This document shows, piece after piece, positions 26,431 through 37,917 of a DNA stretch of 64,000 nucleotides. This DNA is from Ampelomyces quisqualis. Its lineage: Eukaryota; Ascomycota; Dothideomycetes; Pleosporales; Phaeosphaeriaceae. Location of the stretch: positions 2,356,001 to 2,420,000 of the forward strand of contig JAGTXZ010000018.1 of the NCBI GenBank assembly GCA_018398575.1. The letters run 5' to 3'. A program made the position numbers and the translations under genes. Numbering within the stretch: the first letter of the stretch is position 1; the number at the start of each line of letters is the position of its first letter. The notes under the pieces were generated by a model. It saw only the letters and a list, made by a program, of their open reading frames with translations. It made no database searches and had not been told where the DNA came from.

Positions 26431-27079
26431 CAAGCGTAATAAAAAAATATAATAAACAGTAGCTCTTAACTATCTAAAATAACCTAGGTAAAAAACAGTA
26501 ATAAACATCTATAATAAGCAGGTTATAAAGCTAATTAAACAGCTGTAAGATTAGACTATTCTTACAATAACTTTATTTTAGAATACACGCTAAAATAAAC
26601 TTATTTTGTTTACTCTACTTTACTCTTAGGTAACATACTTGTTACAGGCGTTAGATTAGAAGCGCTGCACAAGTATAACCCTATAGTAAGTACCCTAACT
26701 AAACTAACAACCTAACCTTAACACCCTAAGCTATATACCCTAACCTAAACTCTACACTAGCTCTTGCGTAACCTAAACTCTACTCTACCCCCCTTGTGCT
26801 TAACTCTAACCTAACCTCTACCTATAAGTAGGTACCTTAAACCCATTTACCAGCGTATTTAAAAGGCAGCTATTTTTGCTATAGGCTAAGCTTTGCGTTT
26901 ACTTTTTGTTTCTACTCTATTATATAGTCTACTAACTAATCCTCTTACTATTTAAAACTAGTTTAAAATAGATCTGTGTAATAATTTGCAGGTAGCTGCT
27001 ATAGCTCTATAAGTGTCTTCTATACCTACTACGTACCTTAATTTTAGTCTGTATCTTATTAAAGGCCTACTTGCTAAGA

Positions 27080-29066
27080 ATAGTAAGAGACTTACTAAAT
27101 ACAGCTTACCTAAGTGTTAATACACTTAGGCTAAGTAGTCTAGAAATAAGCTACTTACTACTAAGTTAGCCTATAATTAGAATAAAGAAGATATTATATT
27201 CTAAGACACGTATAGTAAGCTAAATCTAGATTAGCTTACTATTTTTACAGCTGTAACTTTAGCTATTACTACTTTTCTATAGACTGCGCATTTCTTTGTA
27301 TAAGGTCTTGCTAAAACTAAAAAGATATATCTTTAGTAGTATCTCTATACGTATTATTAGTCTTAGAGCTATATTATTCTATGTATAGCCTCTTTTAAAA
27401 TTACTACTATTTTACTGCTTAGTAGACAGACTATACACTTTTGTTTCTATATCTCTCTTAAAATATACAAGAGTTTTCTCTATAGAATATCTCTAAATTC
27501 TAATATAAGAGAGCTTTTATAGCTTACTACTCTTGTTATATAAGATAAGGTACTTATACAGCACTATAACTACTTTAAAGTAGTAGATTATACACTTTAG
27601 AATGTCTGTAGCTATATAGATCTTTTTAGTAGACTTCTACTTATTATAAGTAGAGATTTTATATACATTCTACCTATTGTTTGTAAAGGCTAGTAGCTAG
27701 CTATTGTTAATATATGTTTATAGAAGTCTATTTATATCTAGCCTTCTTTAACTGTTTTACACTTGCGCTAGAATATACAAGTACTTTTTAGAGCTAAAAA
27801 CTTGTAATTTGCGTAGTAGACGCGTATGTTAGCTATAGCCTAGAGTAATAGACTAGTTAAAATTCTACTCTAGATATAAGTATTTTATAATAAGGCGCCT
27901 TTCTTAGCTTATATGTACCTACTTAATATTATTACAACTACTAATATAGACTCTCTGCAGCTTACTAGTTATGTAATATTAAATATATAAAATAATAATA
28001 TTACTGCTATAAATAGTTCTATGCTTATAGGCTTCTTAGGTATAGCTGTAGAGCTACTAGCTACAGATCGCGTAGATATTAATACGCTGGTAAATGGGTT
28101 CGGGGTACCCGCTTATAGGTAGGGGTTGGGTTGGAGTTAAGCAGAAAGGGGGTAGGGTAGAGTAAAGGTTATATAGAAGCTAGGGTAGGGTAGGGTAGAG
28201 GTTATATAGGGGCTAGGGTAGGGTTTAGGTTAGGTTTCTATAGACCTTAGGTAGGGGTTGGGTTAGGGTACACTATTGGGTACACTGTTTTAATCTGTGA
28301 TAAAGACCTATGATAACTCGAGCTGAGACTAAAAAGTAGGTCAAAAAAAATCTTTTTCCTCTAGCCCCTGAGCTAGCCCCTATTACGTCAGACCCTAACC
28401 CAAACCCATTTTTAATTAACCCCTACCTAACCCCTAACCCTCTTTTAGCGTGAATTGATTGGGTAGAGGTTGGGTTAGGTATAGGGTCTTACGTAAAGGT
28501 ACCCTACCCCAACCCAACCCCTACCTATTTACCGCCGTAGATATTAAGGACTCTATAGCCTAGAATATTTCTCTTACTAAAGTGTTATAGTCTTTTAAGC
28601 CTTTTAGTTTACTACCTTTAAGGCTCTTACTAAAAGTAAAGGCTTCTGTTATTCTTTTATAGAACCTCTACTCTAAGGAAGGCCTGTGTAACAGTATCTA
28701 ACTTACTATTTTATAGATAAGTCTTTATATTTTAGAAGCTTAAATTCTTTTAAGTAAATTTACAGGCTAGTTCTAGCTTATACCTTGCATAAAACTTACC
28801 TCTATAGACAGCAAATTACTATTTATTATTTTTAGAATTTAGTTTCTAGTTTACCTGTCTTTTGCTATAACTATAAATAAGTTACAGAGGTAGTTGTTAT
28901 CTATTATAAGTATAGATTTACGCTACATAGTTTTTATATATAAGTAACTCTATATTACTTTGTTACGCGTTATAACTATTATAGGTCTTTATCTTTTACT
29001 TTTAGCGCCTAAGTTACGCTTAGATATAGCCTGTACTATCTATAACATTATCTATCTAAAGGTTTT
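27080..29066 (+). pseudogene. Helitron-type Pif1-like helicase relic, split by a MITE
   Basis: The plus strand reads as the SF1 Pif1 helicase domain typical of fungal Helitrons. About 27,225-27,330 has LD*LTIFTAVTLAITTFL*T followed by FV*GLAKTKK, a decayed Walker A. Then come IILCIASFKITTILLL, DKVLIQHYNYFKVVD (DEx-box region) and FSRLLLIISRDFIYILPIV near 27,630. After the MITE, 28,548-29,060 has LKVKASVILL*NLYSKEGLC, FAITINKLQR (the family's M-T-I-N-K-S-Q-G) and Y*LYITLLRVITI (Q-L-Y-V-A-L-S-R-V). The frame crosses the MITE at the duplicated gatattaa. The gene's end coincides with the E3 insertion. Rep and upstream helicase parts are absent, cut off by the hAT element at 26,857. It would have unwound DNA during rolling-circle transposition. 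Confidence 0.85.
28083..28539 (-). mobile_element. Unmutated hAT-derived MITE (457 bp) inside the helicase relic
   Basis: The ends tacgctggtaaatgggt and acctatttaccgccgta form inverted repeats, flanked by a perfect 8-bp direct duplication, gatattaa, at 28,075-28,082 and 28,540-28,547. Both ends align with the two ends of hAT copy B in reverse orientation, so it is an internal-deletion derivative mobilised in trans. Unlike everything around it, it retains TGA, TCA, TGG, CGA and TCG words (for example tgataactcgagctgagact), so it escaped the mutation process or arrived after it. It contains GGGTA/GGGTTGG tracts and two palindromic hairpins. It has no coding capacity. Confidence 0.9.
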
Positions 29067-29324
29067 TGTAAGGAGCAGACTCTAAGGGTAGATGCCAGAA
29101 AATAAAGATGTGAATTTGTAACCTATCCTAATTGCTACCTAGAAGGTTTTTATAGTCCTAAGGCAGTCTAGACTAGGAGGTTTAGGCACTCTAGTCTAGA
29201 ACCGTTTTTAGTGTTCTAGCCTAGAGGATTTTTAGCGTTCTAGTTCAGAACCTTTTTAGTGTTCTAGTTTAGTAAGCTAAGGTTTTTCTATAACTAAAGA
29301 CTAACTAGGCAGCAGCCTGTTATA
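29067..29324 (-). repeat. E3 3' LTR (258 bp)
   Basis: Aligns end to end with the right LTR but contains an extra 24-bp unit (agcctagaggatttttagcg plus tcct-like continuation near 29,219-29,245), a duplication of the internal gttctag...tttttag motif. It is more mutated than the right copy: TGG in the right LTR is TAG here at two sites, and CCA is CTA. Confidence 0.92.
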
Positions 29325-29576
29325 TAATCCCCCTGCTCTAGCGCTAGGCGCGCTTAGACCTGCGCAAACATTAAAACAAAAATACCTTACTTAGATCTAT
29401 TATTCTGCACCCTTACTTCTCTTTTTAGGTAGTACTATATACTATATTAGCTTTGCCTTTTACACATATTGCTTGCGCGTTACTCTTTTTGTTAGCCTAC
29501 ACATCTCTCTTGCCTGTGCTGTTATCTGCAAAGATGCTAAGCCTACGCACTTTTTGCAGTTCTCTAGCTAAGCGTT

Positions 29577-30480
29577 ATGCTACTAACTTCTCTATTGTAA
29601 GTTTTATATCTAAGGCGCTAAGCTAGGTCTAGGCATATTACTAACTAGTAATAGGATAGACTAAACATTGTTGTTAAGGCTAAGCTTAACCTACTATGTT
29701 GTTTAGGCTGCGCTATTACTTAGCTTAAGAGTAATAAGTCTAAGTGTAAGATTACTTATAGTAAGAGCACTTGCTCTTAGTGCAAGGACGCTTACATTGC
29801 GTGCAGGCCTGTAAGTTAACTGCTATATTCTTTTACTTTCTAGGTTAATTCTAATAGCTTCTTAGATTAACAATTACCTTAAGATTATAGTTATCTTGCT
29901 TTGTAACGCGCTTGCTTACAATCCTAAGGTTAAGCAGCTGTTAACGCAGCATATAATTACTAGTCTCTAATCTAACTTTATTAATAAGCTTAGAGCTGCT
30001 TAGGCAAAGTCTTACAGTAGCAACAAGTCTAGCTACTAGAGTCTAACGCGCAAGGTTAATAAGGTTAATATCCTAGTAGATATCTACTAGCTCTTCTAGC
30101 AGCTCCTTGTTAAGCAGGACACTATTATCTGTAAGCTTAATAATGTTAGCGCTAGCGTACAGCAGCTCTACACTAATATAAGTTATTTCTAATTTGTTTC
30201 TTCTTTACTAGGGTTTGTTCTCTTGCAGCGTTTTTGTATATTCTACTAACATTTAATTAGGCTAAAGAGCACAACATACAGATCTCTAGCGTAGGCTTCT
30301 AGGTTTCTTACGTTAGCGACGCCCTCTGCACTACTAACAGGCTGCTCTATTACCTTAATGTAATAGAGTCTAACATCTGTAAGAAGCCTATGTATAACGC
30401 AAAGGTGTAGGCTAAGACTAATTGTTTAGTAATAGCAACTATTGCGCCCTCTAATAGTAGAGAGGTAGGCTCTAGTATAT
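29577..30480 (+). pseudogene. Accessory C-x2-C-x6-C / coiled-coil frame of E3 (antisense to pol)
   Basis: An ATG at 29,577 opens a plus-strand frame that is coherent with stops read as former Gln codons. It contains CS*CKDAYIAC with cysteines at 29,772, 29,781 and 29,802, a C-x2-C-x6-C motif preceded by basic residues. A GT-AG segment follows at 29,811-29,843 and could be a very short intron. The frame then continues with LLCNALAYNPKVKQLLTQHI and, near 30,050-30,180, a coiled-coil-like part (TRKVNKVNILVDIY and QLLVKQDTIICKLNNVSA). It lies between the 3' LTR and the end of the minus-strand pol and is transcribed toward pol. The family is not recognised; the same layout occurs in E1, E2 and E4. 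Confidence 0.55.
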
Positions 30481-31699
30481 AGTAGCCTTGCTGTAGTTTC
30501 TATATAGTACCTGTAGGCAATTTCTGTAGTAATAGACTTTCTATTGTAGTCTCTGCCTTTGTTCTATTACTAAGCCTAGACTCTGTAAAACTAGTCTTGC
30601 ATTTCTTAATACTACTTATGTATTAGAATAGATGTTGCGCTCTACGTCTTAGGCTTATAGGTTCTTATAGCTATACCTTTTCTATATACGCTAACATTCT
30701 TGCTAGCCTTTATAGTCTAGCGTAGTCCTAATACTAAAATCCTATGCCCCTCTCTTAAGTTTTTCTAGGCTCTCTAAAGATTTGTGCTACGCTGTATCTT
30801 AACTAGCTGTTGCCTAGCTTAAGTAGCCAAATATCTAGAGTTAATCTAGGCTCTTTCTCTTGTATTTTTTAGCTATTAATCTGTTAACGCTAAGCTTCTA
30901 AACTCTTCTCTTTTTGTTTCTAAGTTATTCTAGGCGCTTAGTAGGATTGTTGCGTTAGTTCTTTTATTTAGTATTTAGGTTCTTTATGTCTAGAGCCTAG
31001 AGACTATTAACTACTAGTTATGTCCTAGCTATTAACTAGCTAGGGTAGTTATAGGTTAGCTAATAGAATAGATGTAGGCATCTTCTTCTCTCTCTACTCT
31101 CTACTAGTACTTCTAGTCTTAGGCTCTGTCTATTGCAGCATCCTTGCATACCCTCTGTTAGTTATTTTCTAGTATTAGGTATTGCTCTTAAACATAACTA
31201 ATTGCGCTGCTGCATTATTTCTTATGCCTTAGGTTCTTCTTATGCTTGTCCTAAGTTTATCCTTTTTCCTCTAGTCTCTTCTGTGTATAACGCTGTTATC
31301 TTTTTTTATACTTATTATGCGTATCTGTAATTTCTCTTTCTCTTCTATTCTCTTCTAATATGTTTTATTTAGTAGTTAGGAAGAGTAGGCGCTTTACTAA
31401 CAGCCTATCTAAGTCTTGTTCTATTTTAGTTTTGTCTAGCTATTTAGCAAGAGCTATAGTGTTAGTAATATTTACTTGTAGTTTCTATATTAGTTCTGTA
31501 TATCCTACCTATTTTATAAGGTACTGCAGCTGTATACCTTGTCCTTTCTTCTTCTACTATTCTGCAAGAATATAGTTAATAAGGAACTTATTATTAGTTA
31601 CGTCTTTGTTCTTTATTATTGCTTCTAGTTACTAGTTATTAGACTTCTAGTGTAGAAGCAGATTACCTGCATTAAGCTAGAGGCAGTTAACGTAGAACC

Positions 31700-34600
31700 T
31701 TAGGTGCACTCTAGAGGGCACGCTTAGCTCTACAACGTGTAGGGAGATAACCTTTATAACTGTGTATTTCTTGTTTTTCTAATCTAGCTTTTTTAAAGGT
31801 CTTTTGTTAGATATAGAGTAACTATACTAGAGCTATACTTTGTCTCTTATACAGAGTTTTAGAGCTTTCTGTCTGTAACAATTAGCCTAGCGTTTCTGTT
31901 CTTATTATGCTTCTACTATCTTTGCTTATATGTAGTCTATTATTTCTTTTATCTTAGTTACTATTGCTTTAGCAGTAGCCTTTTTATTATTGCTAGACTA
32001 GTGCTAGTTCTCTGCAGTCTATTCTAGGTCTAACTAAATAGAGTCTATATTATACCTGTGCTAGAGAAAGAATAGGCTAACGCTTGTAGATGCTGTATTT
32101 TGTCTAGCTATTGCAATTTGTGCTAGTAGGCATAGAGCAGCCTAGTTTAACTAGTCTTAGTTTACAAAAGCTCTTAAGTAGGCTTCTACTATGCTGTTTA
32201 TTTGTTCTGTAGCGCTATTTGTCTAAGAGTAGTATACTGTTAAGACTCTTCTTTATATCCTAAGCTTGTTGCAGAGTAAAGACTAGAATTTGCTTACAAA
32301 TTGTAACTCTCTGTTAGACACTATAGCGTCTAGGAGCTAGTGGTACGTAACTACCTGTTTAATAAATACCTTAACTATAGTAAAGACTTCTAGGTCTAAG
32401 ATAGGCATAAGCACTGCGTTTTTACTTAGCTAGTTAGTAACTACTATAAGGTGTAACATTCTATAGCTTAGCAGAAGGCCTATAATAAAGTCTACTAACA
32501 ATTTCTTCTATATCTAGACTAGAAGTAGAAGTAGGCGTAGTAGTTCTTGTTTAAGTTCCCTTTAGAGCTTTAACCTGCTACACACTGCGTAGTTCTAGAC
32601 AAACTGCTAGATGCTTAAGAATATTCTAGGCTAGAAGTAGTCTCTTGCTAATATTGCGTATATGTTTTCCCTACCTAGGTACCTAGTAATTAGAGAGTTA
32701 TATACTTCTAAGATAATGTGCGTTTACAGGTTTACGTATTCTAGCACCTATTTGCGCTCTTTATAGAGTAGGCGTCCTAAGTTATCTAAGCTATACTCTG
32801 CTAGGAAAACTTTTAGGCTTAGATATAGAGGAAATTTTTGCTATCCTATTCTAACAGCGTTAACTACTAATTAGTAGGCTTTATTTGTGTAGATAGCCTA
32901 TTTCTATAGTTTCTTAATAGTAGGCTCTGTTAGTCCTTTAGAGCGTTTGTTTGTGTAAGGACTTTGCCTAAGTGTAGTCTTGCATAGTACTGTAGTTCCT
33001 TTAGTAGCATCTAGAGCGTCTTCTGCTGTAGAAGGCTTTTTAGCACTTTAGCTATAGGCAACGTTTTCTTCTCTTAACACAGCGTCTTTATCTGCAAGCC
33101 TGTTTTAGAGCTACTCTATTTCTTTCTCCTCTAGTAGTAGTGCATCCCTCTGCTAAGTTGCAAGAGAAGTAGTTAACGCAGTATCTTTGTCTACAAGTAC
33201 GTTTTAGAGCTACTCTATTTTTCTCTTCTCCTGTTATAGTGCATCTTTCTACTAAGCTGCAAGAGAAGTAGTTAACGCAGTATCTTTGTCTACAAGCACG
33301 TTTTAGAGCTACTCTATTTCTTCCTTCCTCTATAGTAGTGCATCCCTCTGCTAAGTTGCAAGAGAAGTAGTTAACGTAGTATCTTTGTCTGCAAGCATAT
33401 TTTAGAGCTACTCTGTTTTTCTTCTCTCTTGTTGTAGCAAATCCCCTTGCTAAGCTGTAAAGAAAGTAGCAAGTACTAAGTCTTCTTTGTTTTTAGTTTC
33501 TAAAGCAAGAGTAAATAATTAGAAGGTCTAAGACTATACCTGCGCGTTTGCTCTTCCTTAGAGAAGATCTTGTTCTTTTCTAGAAAGGGCATCTACTCTA
33601 CTGTTAACGTTTCTTAGGTAGTATTAGAATCTAATATTAAACGTACTAAAGAACCCTGCCTAGCAGACGTGTCTTTCTATTAGTAGTTGTGTAGTAGCAA
33701 AGTATTCTAGGTTCTTATAGTTTGTAAGCATAGTAAAATACTTTACTCTCTAAAGTTTAGTTCTCTACTACTCTAGGCACTTAACTATAGCTAACAGCTC
33801 CTTGTTATAGATAGTGTAGTTAGCTTCTGTAGCTGTGTTCTTTGCTAAGTAGTAAGCTACAGCCTAGAGGCGTCTGTCTCTGTTGTATTAAGACAGCACC
33901 TCTCTAGTTAACTATCCTAAGGCGTTGTATTCTACTACTATCTCTAGCTCTATATTAAAGTTTACTAGGGATAGTTCTACTATAAAAGCTTTCTTTAGCT
34001 TGTTAAAGGACATCTGTTGTTTAGGGCCCTAGTAGAAGGCTACGCCTTTCTTAGTCAGCCTAGTTAGTAGAGCAGCTAGCTCTAAGAAGTTTTTTATAAA
34101 CTGTTAGTAGAAGTTAGCAAAGCTAACAAAACTCTAGACTTCTTTAACTGTCTTTAGAGGCTCCTAGAAACGTATAGCAGCTACTTTCTTAGGGTCTATG
34201 CTTATTCCTTTCTTAGCCTTAATAATAAATCTAAGGTATTTAGTCTTCTTTACGCTAAACTCGCTTTTCCCTATATTAAGGTATAACTCTACTGCCCTAA
34301 GTTTCTAGATTACTAGCTTTACCTTTTTCTTATAGTCTGCCTTAGACCTGCTTGTGTATATTAATACGTTATTTATATAGGCTAAACAAAAATTGTCTAA
34401 GTGTTTCCTTAGTGTCTAATTAATGTATCTCTAGAACGTACTTAGAGTGTTTGCAAGTCTAAAAGGTGTTACAAGCTACTTATTAAGGCTAAAGCGCGTC
34501 TAGAAGGCTGTCTTCTATTTGTCTTCTTTAGCAATTCTAATCTTGTAGAATGCTTAGATAACATCTACCTTAGTAAACTATTTAGCTTTAGCAATCTAGG

Positions 34601-35600
34601 CTAAGGTCTCTTAGATAAGTAAGAGTAGGTATTAGTCCTTCCTTGTAATTACGTTAAGGGCCTAGTAGTCTACATAGAACTGCAGGCCCCCCTCTAGCTT
34701 TTTTACAAATAGAACTAGTGCAGAGGCGCTTAACTAGCTTACCTATATAAAGCTACAGTCTAGGTAAAAAGTAAGCTCTTTTTAGAGCACAAGGAGTTCT
34801 TCTCTTAACATGCTGTATAGTAGGCTCTACAGCACCTCTGCAGTCTTTTTATCTTTCTCTACTAGCTTAATAGAATAATTAATAGTAGGTCCTCTTACTA
34901 GAGGAAGTTGGTCTGCTTTCTTGCGTAGGAAGGTTTTGTATTCTTCTTTTAGGTAATCTAAGAGTACTAACCTAGAGTCTACTTAAGGTTTAGTTTTTAG
35001 GGCCTTCTAAATATCTACTATTAACGCAGCGTAAAGGCAGATAGATTTGTCCTTCTAGCCCTATTATAGCTAGGCTAAGTACGCAGCTGCTGTAATGCTC
35101 TGCAGTAAAAGGAGTTTTCTTCTCTTCTAGCTTCTAACTTGCGTTTAGGTAGAGTAGATGTATATTAATTTCTTTGCTAGTGTAACAGTAACATTATACT
35201 AGTTTATCTATAGTTAACCTAAGACTAAGTTATATTTCTTGTCTCTATCTAGTTTATAGGCCTATAGTGTCTCCCTGTACCTATTAATGTTAATCCTTAT
35301 CTAGATAGCTGTCTTTATCTAAGACTAGGCTCTAGCAATCCTAATAATTTCTCTTAGAGCTATTAACTTACGCTCTAACTTATTCTTGCAGACAAACTTA
35401 GTTAAGGTTATAGCGTAGGTAAAACACTTAGTGTTAATTATTATAGAAGTAACAGTTGTTTTATTAATAATAGTGTGTATAGTAATAGGTTCTCTGTCTA
35501 GCTATTTCCTCTAGAATTATTAAAATCTCTTATCTTCTTTTGGTGTTGTGTTACTATACTCTTGTCTGCGCCTTTAGACAAGAGTTACTTGTTTTCTAAG
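31700..35600 (-). pseudogene. E3 pol polyprotein relic (protease, RT, RNase H, integrase)
   Basis: On the minus strand, RT is recognised between about 34,730 and 34,350: ALVLFVKKLEGGLQFYVDY, then KAK*FTKVDVI*AFYKIRI, and FCLAYINNVLIYT, where the family has Y-x-D-D-V-L-I-Y; both catalytic Asp residues are now Asn. The integrase core is near 32,500-32,200: LVDFIIGLLLSYRMLHLIVV, DAIVSNRELQFVSKF and TNSATEQIN, covering the three acidic positions (the second Asp is Asn). Many TAG stops replace Trp and Gln. The polyprotein would reverse-transcribe the element RNA and integrate the cDNA. It is inactive. Confidence 0.88.
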
Positions 35601-35639
35601 CTTAGGGTGTCTTTTAACGCGTCCTCTTCTTCCTTACTC

Positions 35640-36830
35640 TATGCCTTAGCTACTGCAGCTTTAGCAGGTTTTAAAGGCAAGGACAATTTGCATTTACTAG
35701 CGTAGTGTCTTAACTTGCTGCAGCAGAAGTATAAGTTGTTTTATCTCTAGTAGGACTGCTCTTTTACAGTAGCCTACTTAGCTTTCTTTCTTTTAAAGGA
35801 TTTTCTCTTAGTCCTCCTAGAATGTCTTCTTGTAGGTTCCTAATCTATAAGTTCCCTAACGCCCTGTTTTTTAGTGTGCTTGCTACTAAGTTTTGCCTTA
35901 TATAAGTTTTCCTTAATAATTGCTACCTTGTCTATAAAGTTGTAGATTCCCTATTTAGGTTTAGTCTCTACAAAGATTATCCTGTCTAGTAGGTCTAGCT
36001 AGATAGCACTTAGGTACCTTGTTTTTAGGTTTACTTTATTGTCTTCTTTACCTGCGTTATAGGCTAGCCTTATAAACTTTGCATTAAAGCTTTAGAAAAG
36101 AGACTTGTTCTGTTAGATTGTTTAGAGTTTCCTTTGTAATCTTTTGTTATGTAGCTTATTGCTAAATTAGCTGTCTAGAAAGTCCTAAAGTTCTTCTGTA
36201 GAGCCCTAGGAGTTTTAGGTTACCTAAGATAAGGCTATACTAGCTACTAACCCCTTAAGGCAGTTAAAGATATAGCCTGCTTAGGAGCCTAGTCTTACGC
36301 TGTTGTGTTCTAGTTTGTACTTTATTTAGGCCTTAAAGATATAGTAATCTTTTTAATCTCTTCTATACGCTTCTAAGTTAAAGACTTTGTAAGTCTTCTA
36401 GGGTAAGAGAAAGCTTTCTAAGGGGGTCTGTATAAAGCTAGAGGTTTCTAAAGTTATTTAGGCTGTAAGCCTTACAACTTGTTCCTGCAGATTTCTTACT
36501 AGTAATACTAAGTCTAGATCTGCGCTTATAGGGGACTTTTCTTTCTTGTTATTAGAGGGTCTAGCTGCTAGGGAGTTACATACTTCCTGCTAGGCAGGCG
36601 TTTCCTTAAGGCTGTTTAACAGTAATTGTTTCTTAATCTATTGTTTCTCTAGGTCTAGGAAGTTATTAATAATTATCTAATTAAACTTGTCCTTAATAAC
36701 CAACTTAGGGACGCTGTCGCGTCTTATCTAGATAGCTTGCGCTATTATGTTTTGTACTGTTATAAGAACAGTTACTTATTCTATGCTAGAGGTTACTAAT
36801 AGCTCTTTAGCCTAGCTAAGTTTAATAAAT
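35640..36830 (-). pseudogene. E3 gag relic with CCHC zinc knuckle
   Basis: The minus strand from the 5' LTR inward reads as a Gag-like protein ending in a zinc knuckle, YFCCSKLRHYASKCK, at about 35,690-35,735. This is C-x2-C-x4-H-x4-C if the preceding Tyr was Cys or the pattern is shifted by one. Gag would form the particle and package RNA. Numerous stops. The exact start is not determinable. Confidence 0.65.
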
Positions 36831-36835
36831 TTAAT

Positions 36836-37069
36836 TGTAAGGGGCGGACCCTAAGAGTAGATGCTAGAAAATAAAGATGTAAATTTGTAACCTATTCTAA
36901 TTACTACCTAGAAGGTTTTTATAGTCCTAAGGCAGTCTAGACTAGGGGGTTTAGGCGCTCTAGTCTAGAACCGTTTTTAGTGTTCTAGTTCAGAACCTTT
37001 TTGGTGTTCTGGTTTAGTAAGCTAAGGTTTTTTCGTAACCAAGGACTAACTAGGCAGCAGCCCGTTACA
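36836..37069 (-). repeat. E3 5' LTR (234 bp)
   Basis: Starts tgtaaggggcggaccctaag and ends cagcccgttaca; followed by the duplicated gtttt. It retains TGG, CCA and TCG words that are mutated in the other LTR (tttttggtgttctgg, tcgtaaccaagg), so it is the less decayed copy. Confidence 0.92.
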
Positions 37070-37074
37070 GTTTT

Positions 37075-37917
37075 ATTATTATAATTATAAGAACTTTTAC
37101 CTTTACTTCTTATTCTATAGAAAGGCTTTTTGTAATATAGCTATTTATTACTACTGTTACAAGTACTAAGTTACGTAGCTTTTTTTATATGTTACTTTTA
37201 CTTCTTTTATAGTTCTGTTTATAGACTATAATAGCCTTACTTTTTTTTACCTTCACCTTTTCTTTTACTTTACTACTACCTTTACTTTTACTTTAGGATT
37301 AGCTAATTAAGTAGTTTATGCACTACTAGCGCTAGGTATATATATTAGCTTTCTTTTTTAGCCTACTCTATTCCTCTTCTACTCTCTTTTTTTAGTAAGT
37401 AATCTTAGCTTTTACAGCCTATATCTTAGGCTGTATTTCTTATGTTTTAGGCTGCTATCTATACTCTTTTACAGCTTATAATAATTAAATACTAACTATT
37501 TTGCTAGTAGTAAGCCCTTATAGTTAACTAGCTCTATAAATCTATCTAGTAACTTTTATACAAATTGTTTCTAGTCTGCTTAGGTTATTATAGCTTAGTT
37601 AATATTTCTTTAAGTTCCTATAGTTTTGCCTGTACTAGTTCTAGCCTGTATAAAGAGTAAGAAGAAATAGCCTAGTCTTTAAGTTTTATCTAAAGAGGAT
37701 ATTAATCTAGAAAAGTCTTTAGCTTTAGAATCTAACTCTAATAGTCTGTAAGAGCAGGATTCTACTCTAGCAGAAGTAGAAAAGGCTTCTTAAAGTCTTA
37801 TAGATTAGATTATCTATAAGAAGTCTAATGTAAAGCTATTTAAGTTTAGCTAAAATATACTAGACTAGATTAAGGCCTTGTAGTCTAGAGACTTACTTTA
37901 CAAAGCTTCTGTAGTCT
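37075..37917 (+). pseudogene. Unidentified reading frame, part 1 (interrupted by E1)
   Basis: After a low-complexity start rich in tttactttta runs, the plus strand from about 37,660 reads as a charged protein (KEDINLEKSLALESNSNSL, then EVEKAS). It ends LLYKASVV at the E1 boundary. It resumes in the same phase directly after E1 at 52,015 with YNNANKNYKNYLAKKTNKN. Because one agtct is a duplication, the original gene joined cleanly. The protein family is not recognised. It is mutated in the same way as the rest of the compartment, so it was probably part of an older transposon. Confidence 0.45.

Larger units (their letters stand above)
20944..26857 (+). mobile_element. hAT DNA transposon copy B, decayed, nearly full length (5.9 kb)
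   Basis: The left end begins tacagcggtaaataggt at 20,944 and the right end finishes acccatttaccagcgta at 26,857. These are imperfect inverted repeats of about 17 bp, followed by G-rich subterminal hairpins. The interior carries a hAT transposase relic on the plus strand. The right 165 bp are the decayed counterpart of the left part of the MITE at 28,083-28,539, which confirms both ends. The flanking 8-mers (ggctaggt and tttaaaag) do not match, so either the flanks have been rearranged, for example by recombination with the inverted copy A, or the duplication has decayed. The element separates Gypsy relic E4 from the Helitron helicase relic. Confidence 0.8.
29067..37069 (-). mobile_element. 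Ty3/Gypsy LTR retrotransposon E3, full length, decayed
   Basis: Two LTRs (29,067-29,324 and 36,836-37,069) start tgtaag and end ttaca or ttata. They are bounded by a perfect 5-bp duplication, gtttt, at 29,062-29,066 and 37,070-37,074. Gag and pol read on the minus strand, so the right LTR is the 5' one. A purine tract (gcagggggatta on the minus strand) abuts the left LTR, as expected for a polypurine tract. The order from the 5' end is gag, protease/RT/RNase H, integrase, and then an oppositely oriented accessory frame. It inserted at the end of the Helitron helicase relic. Confidence 0.93.

Noticed and set aside
28083..28535. Telomere or internal telomeric repeat array
   Set aside because: The G-rich motifs are irregular, sit inside defined inverted repeats with an 8-bp duplication, and recur at other hAT ends.
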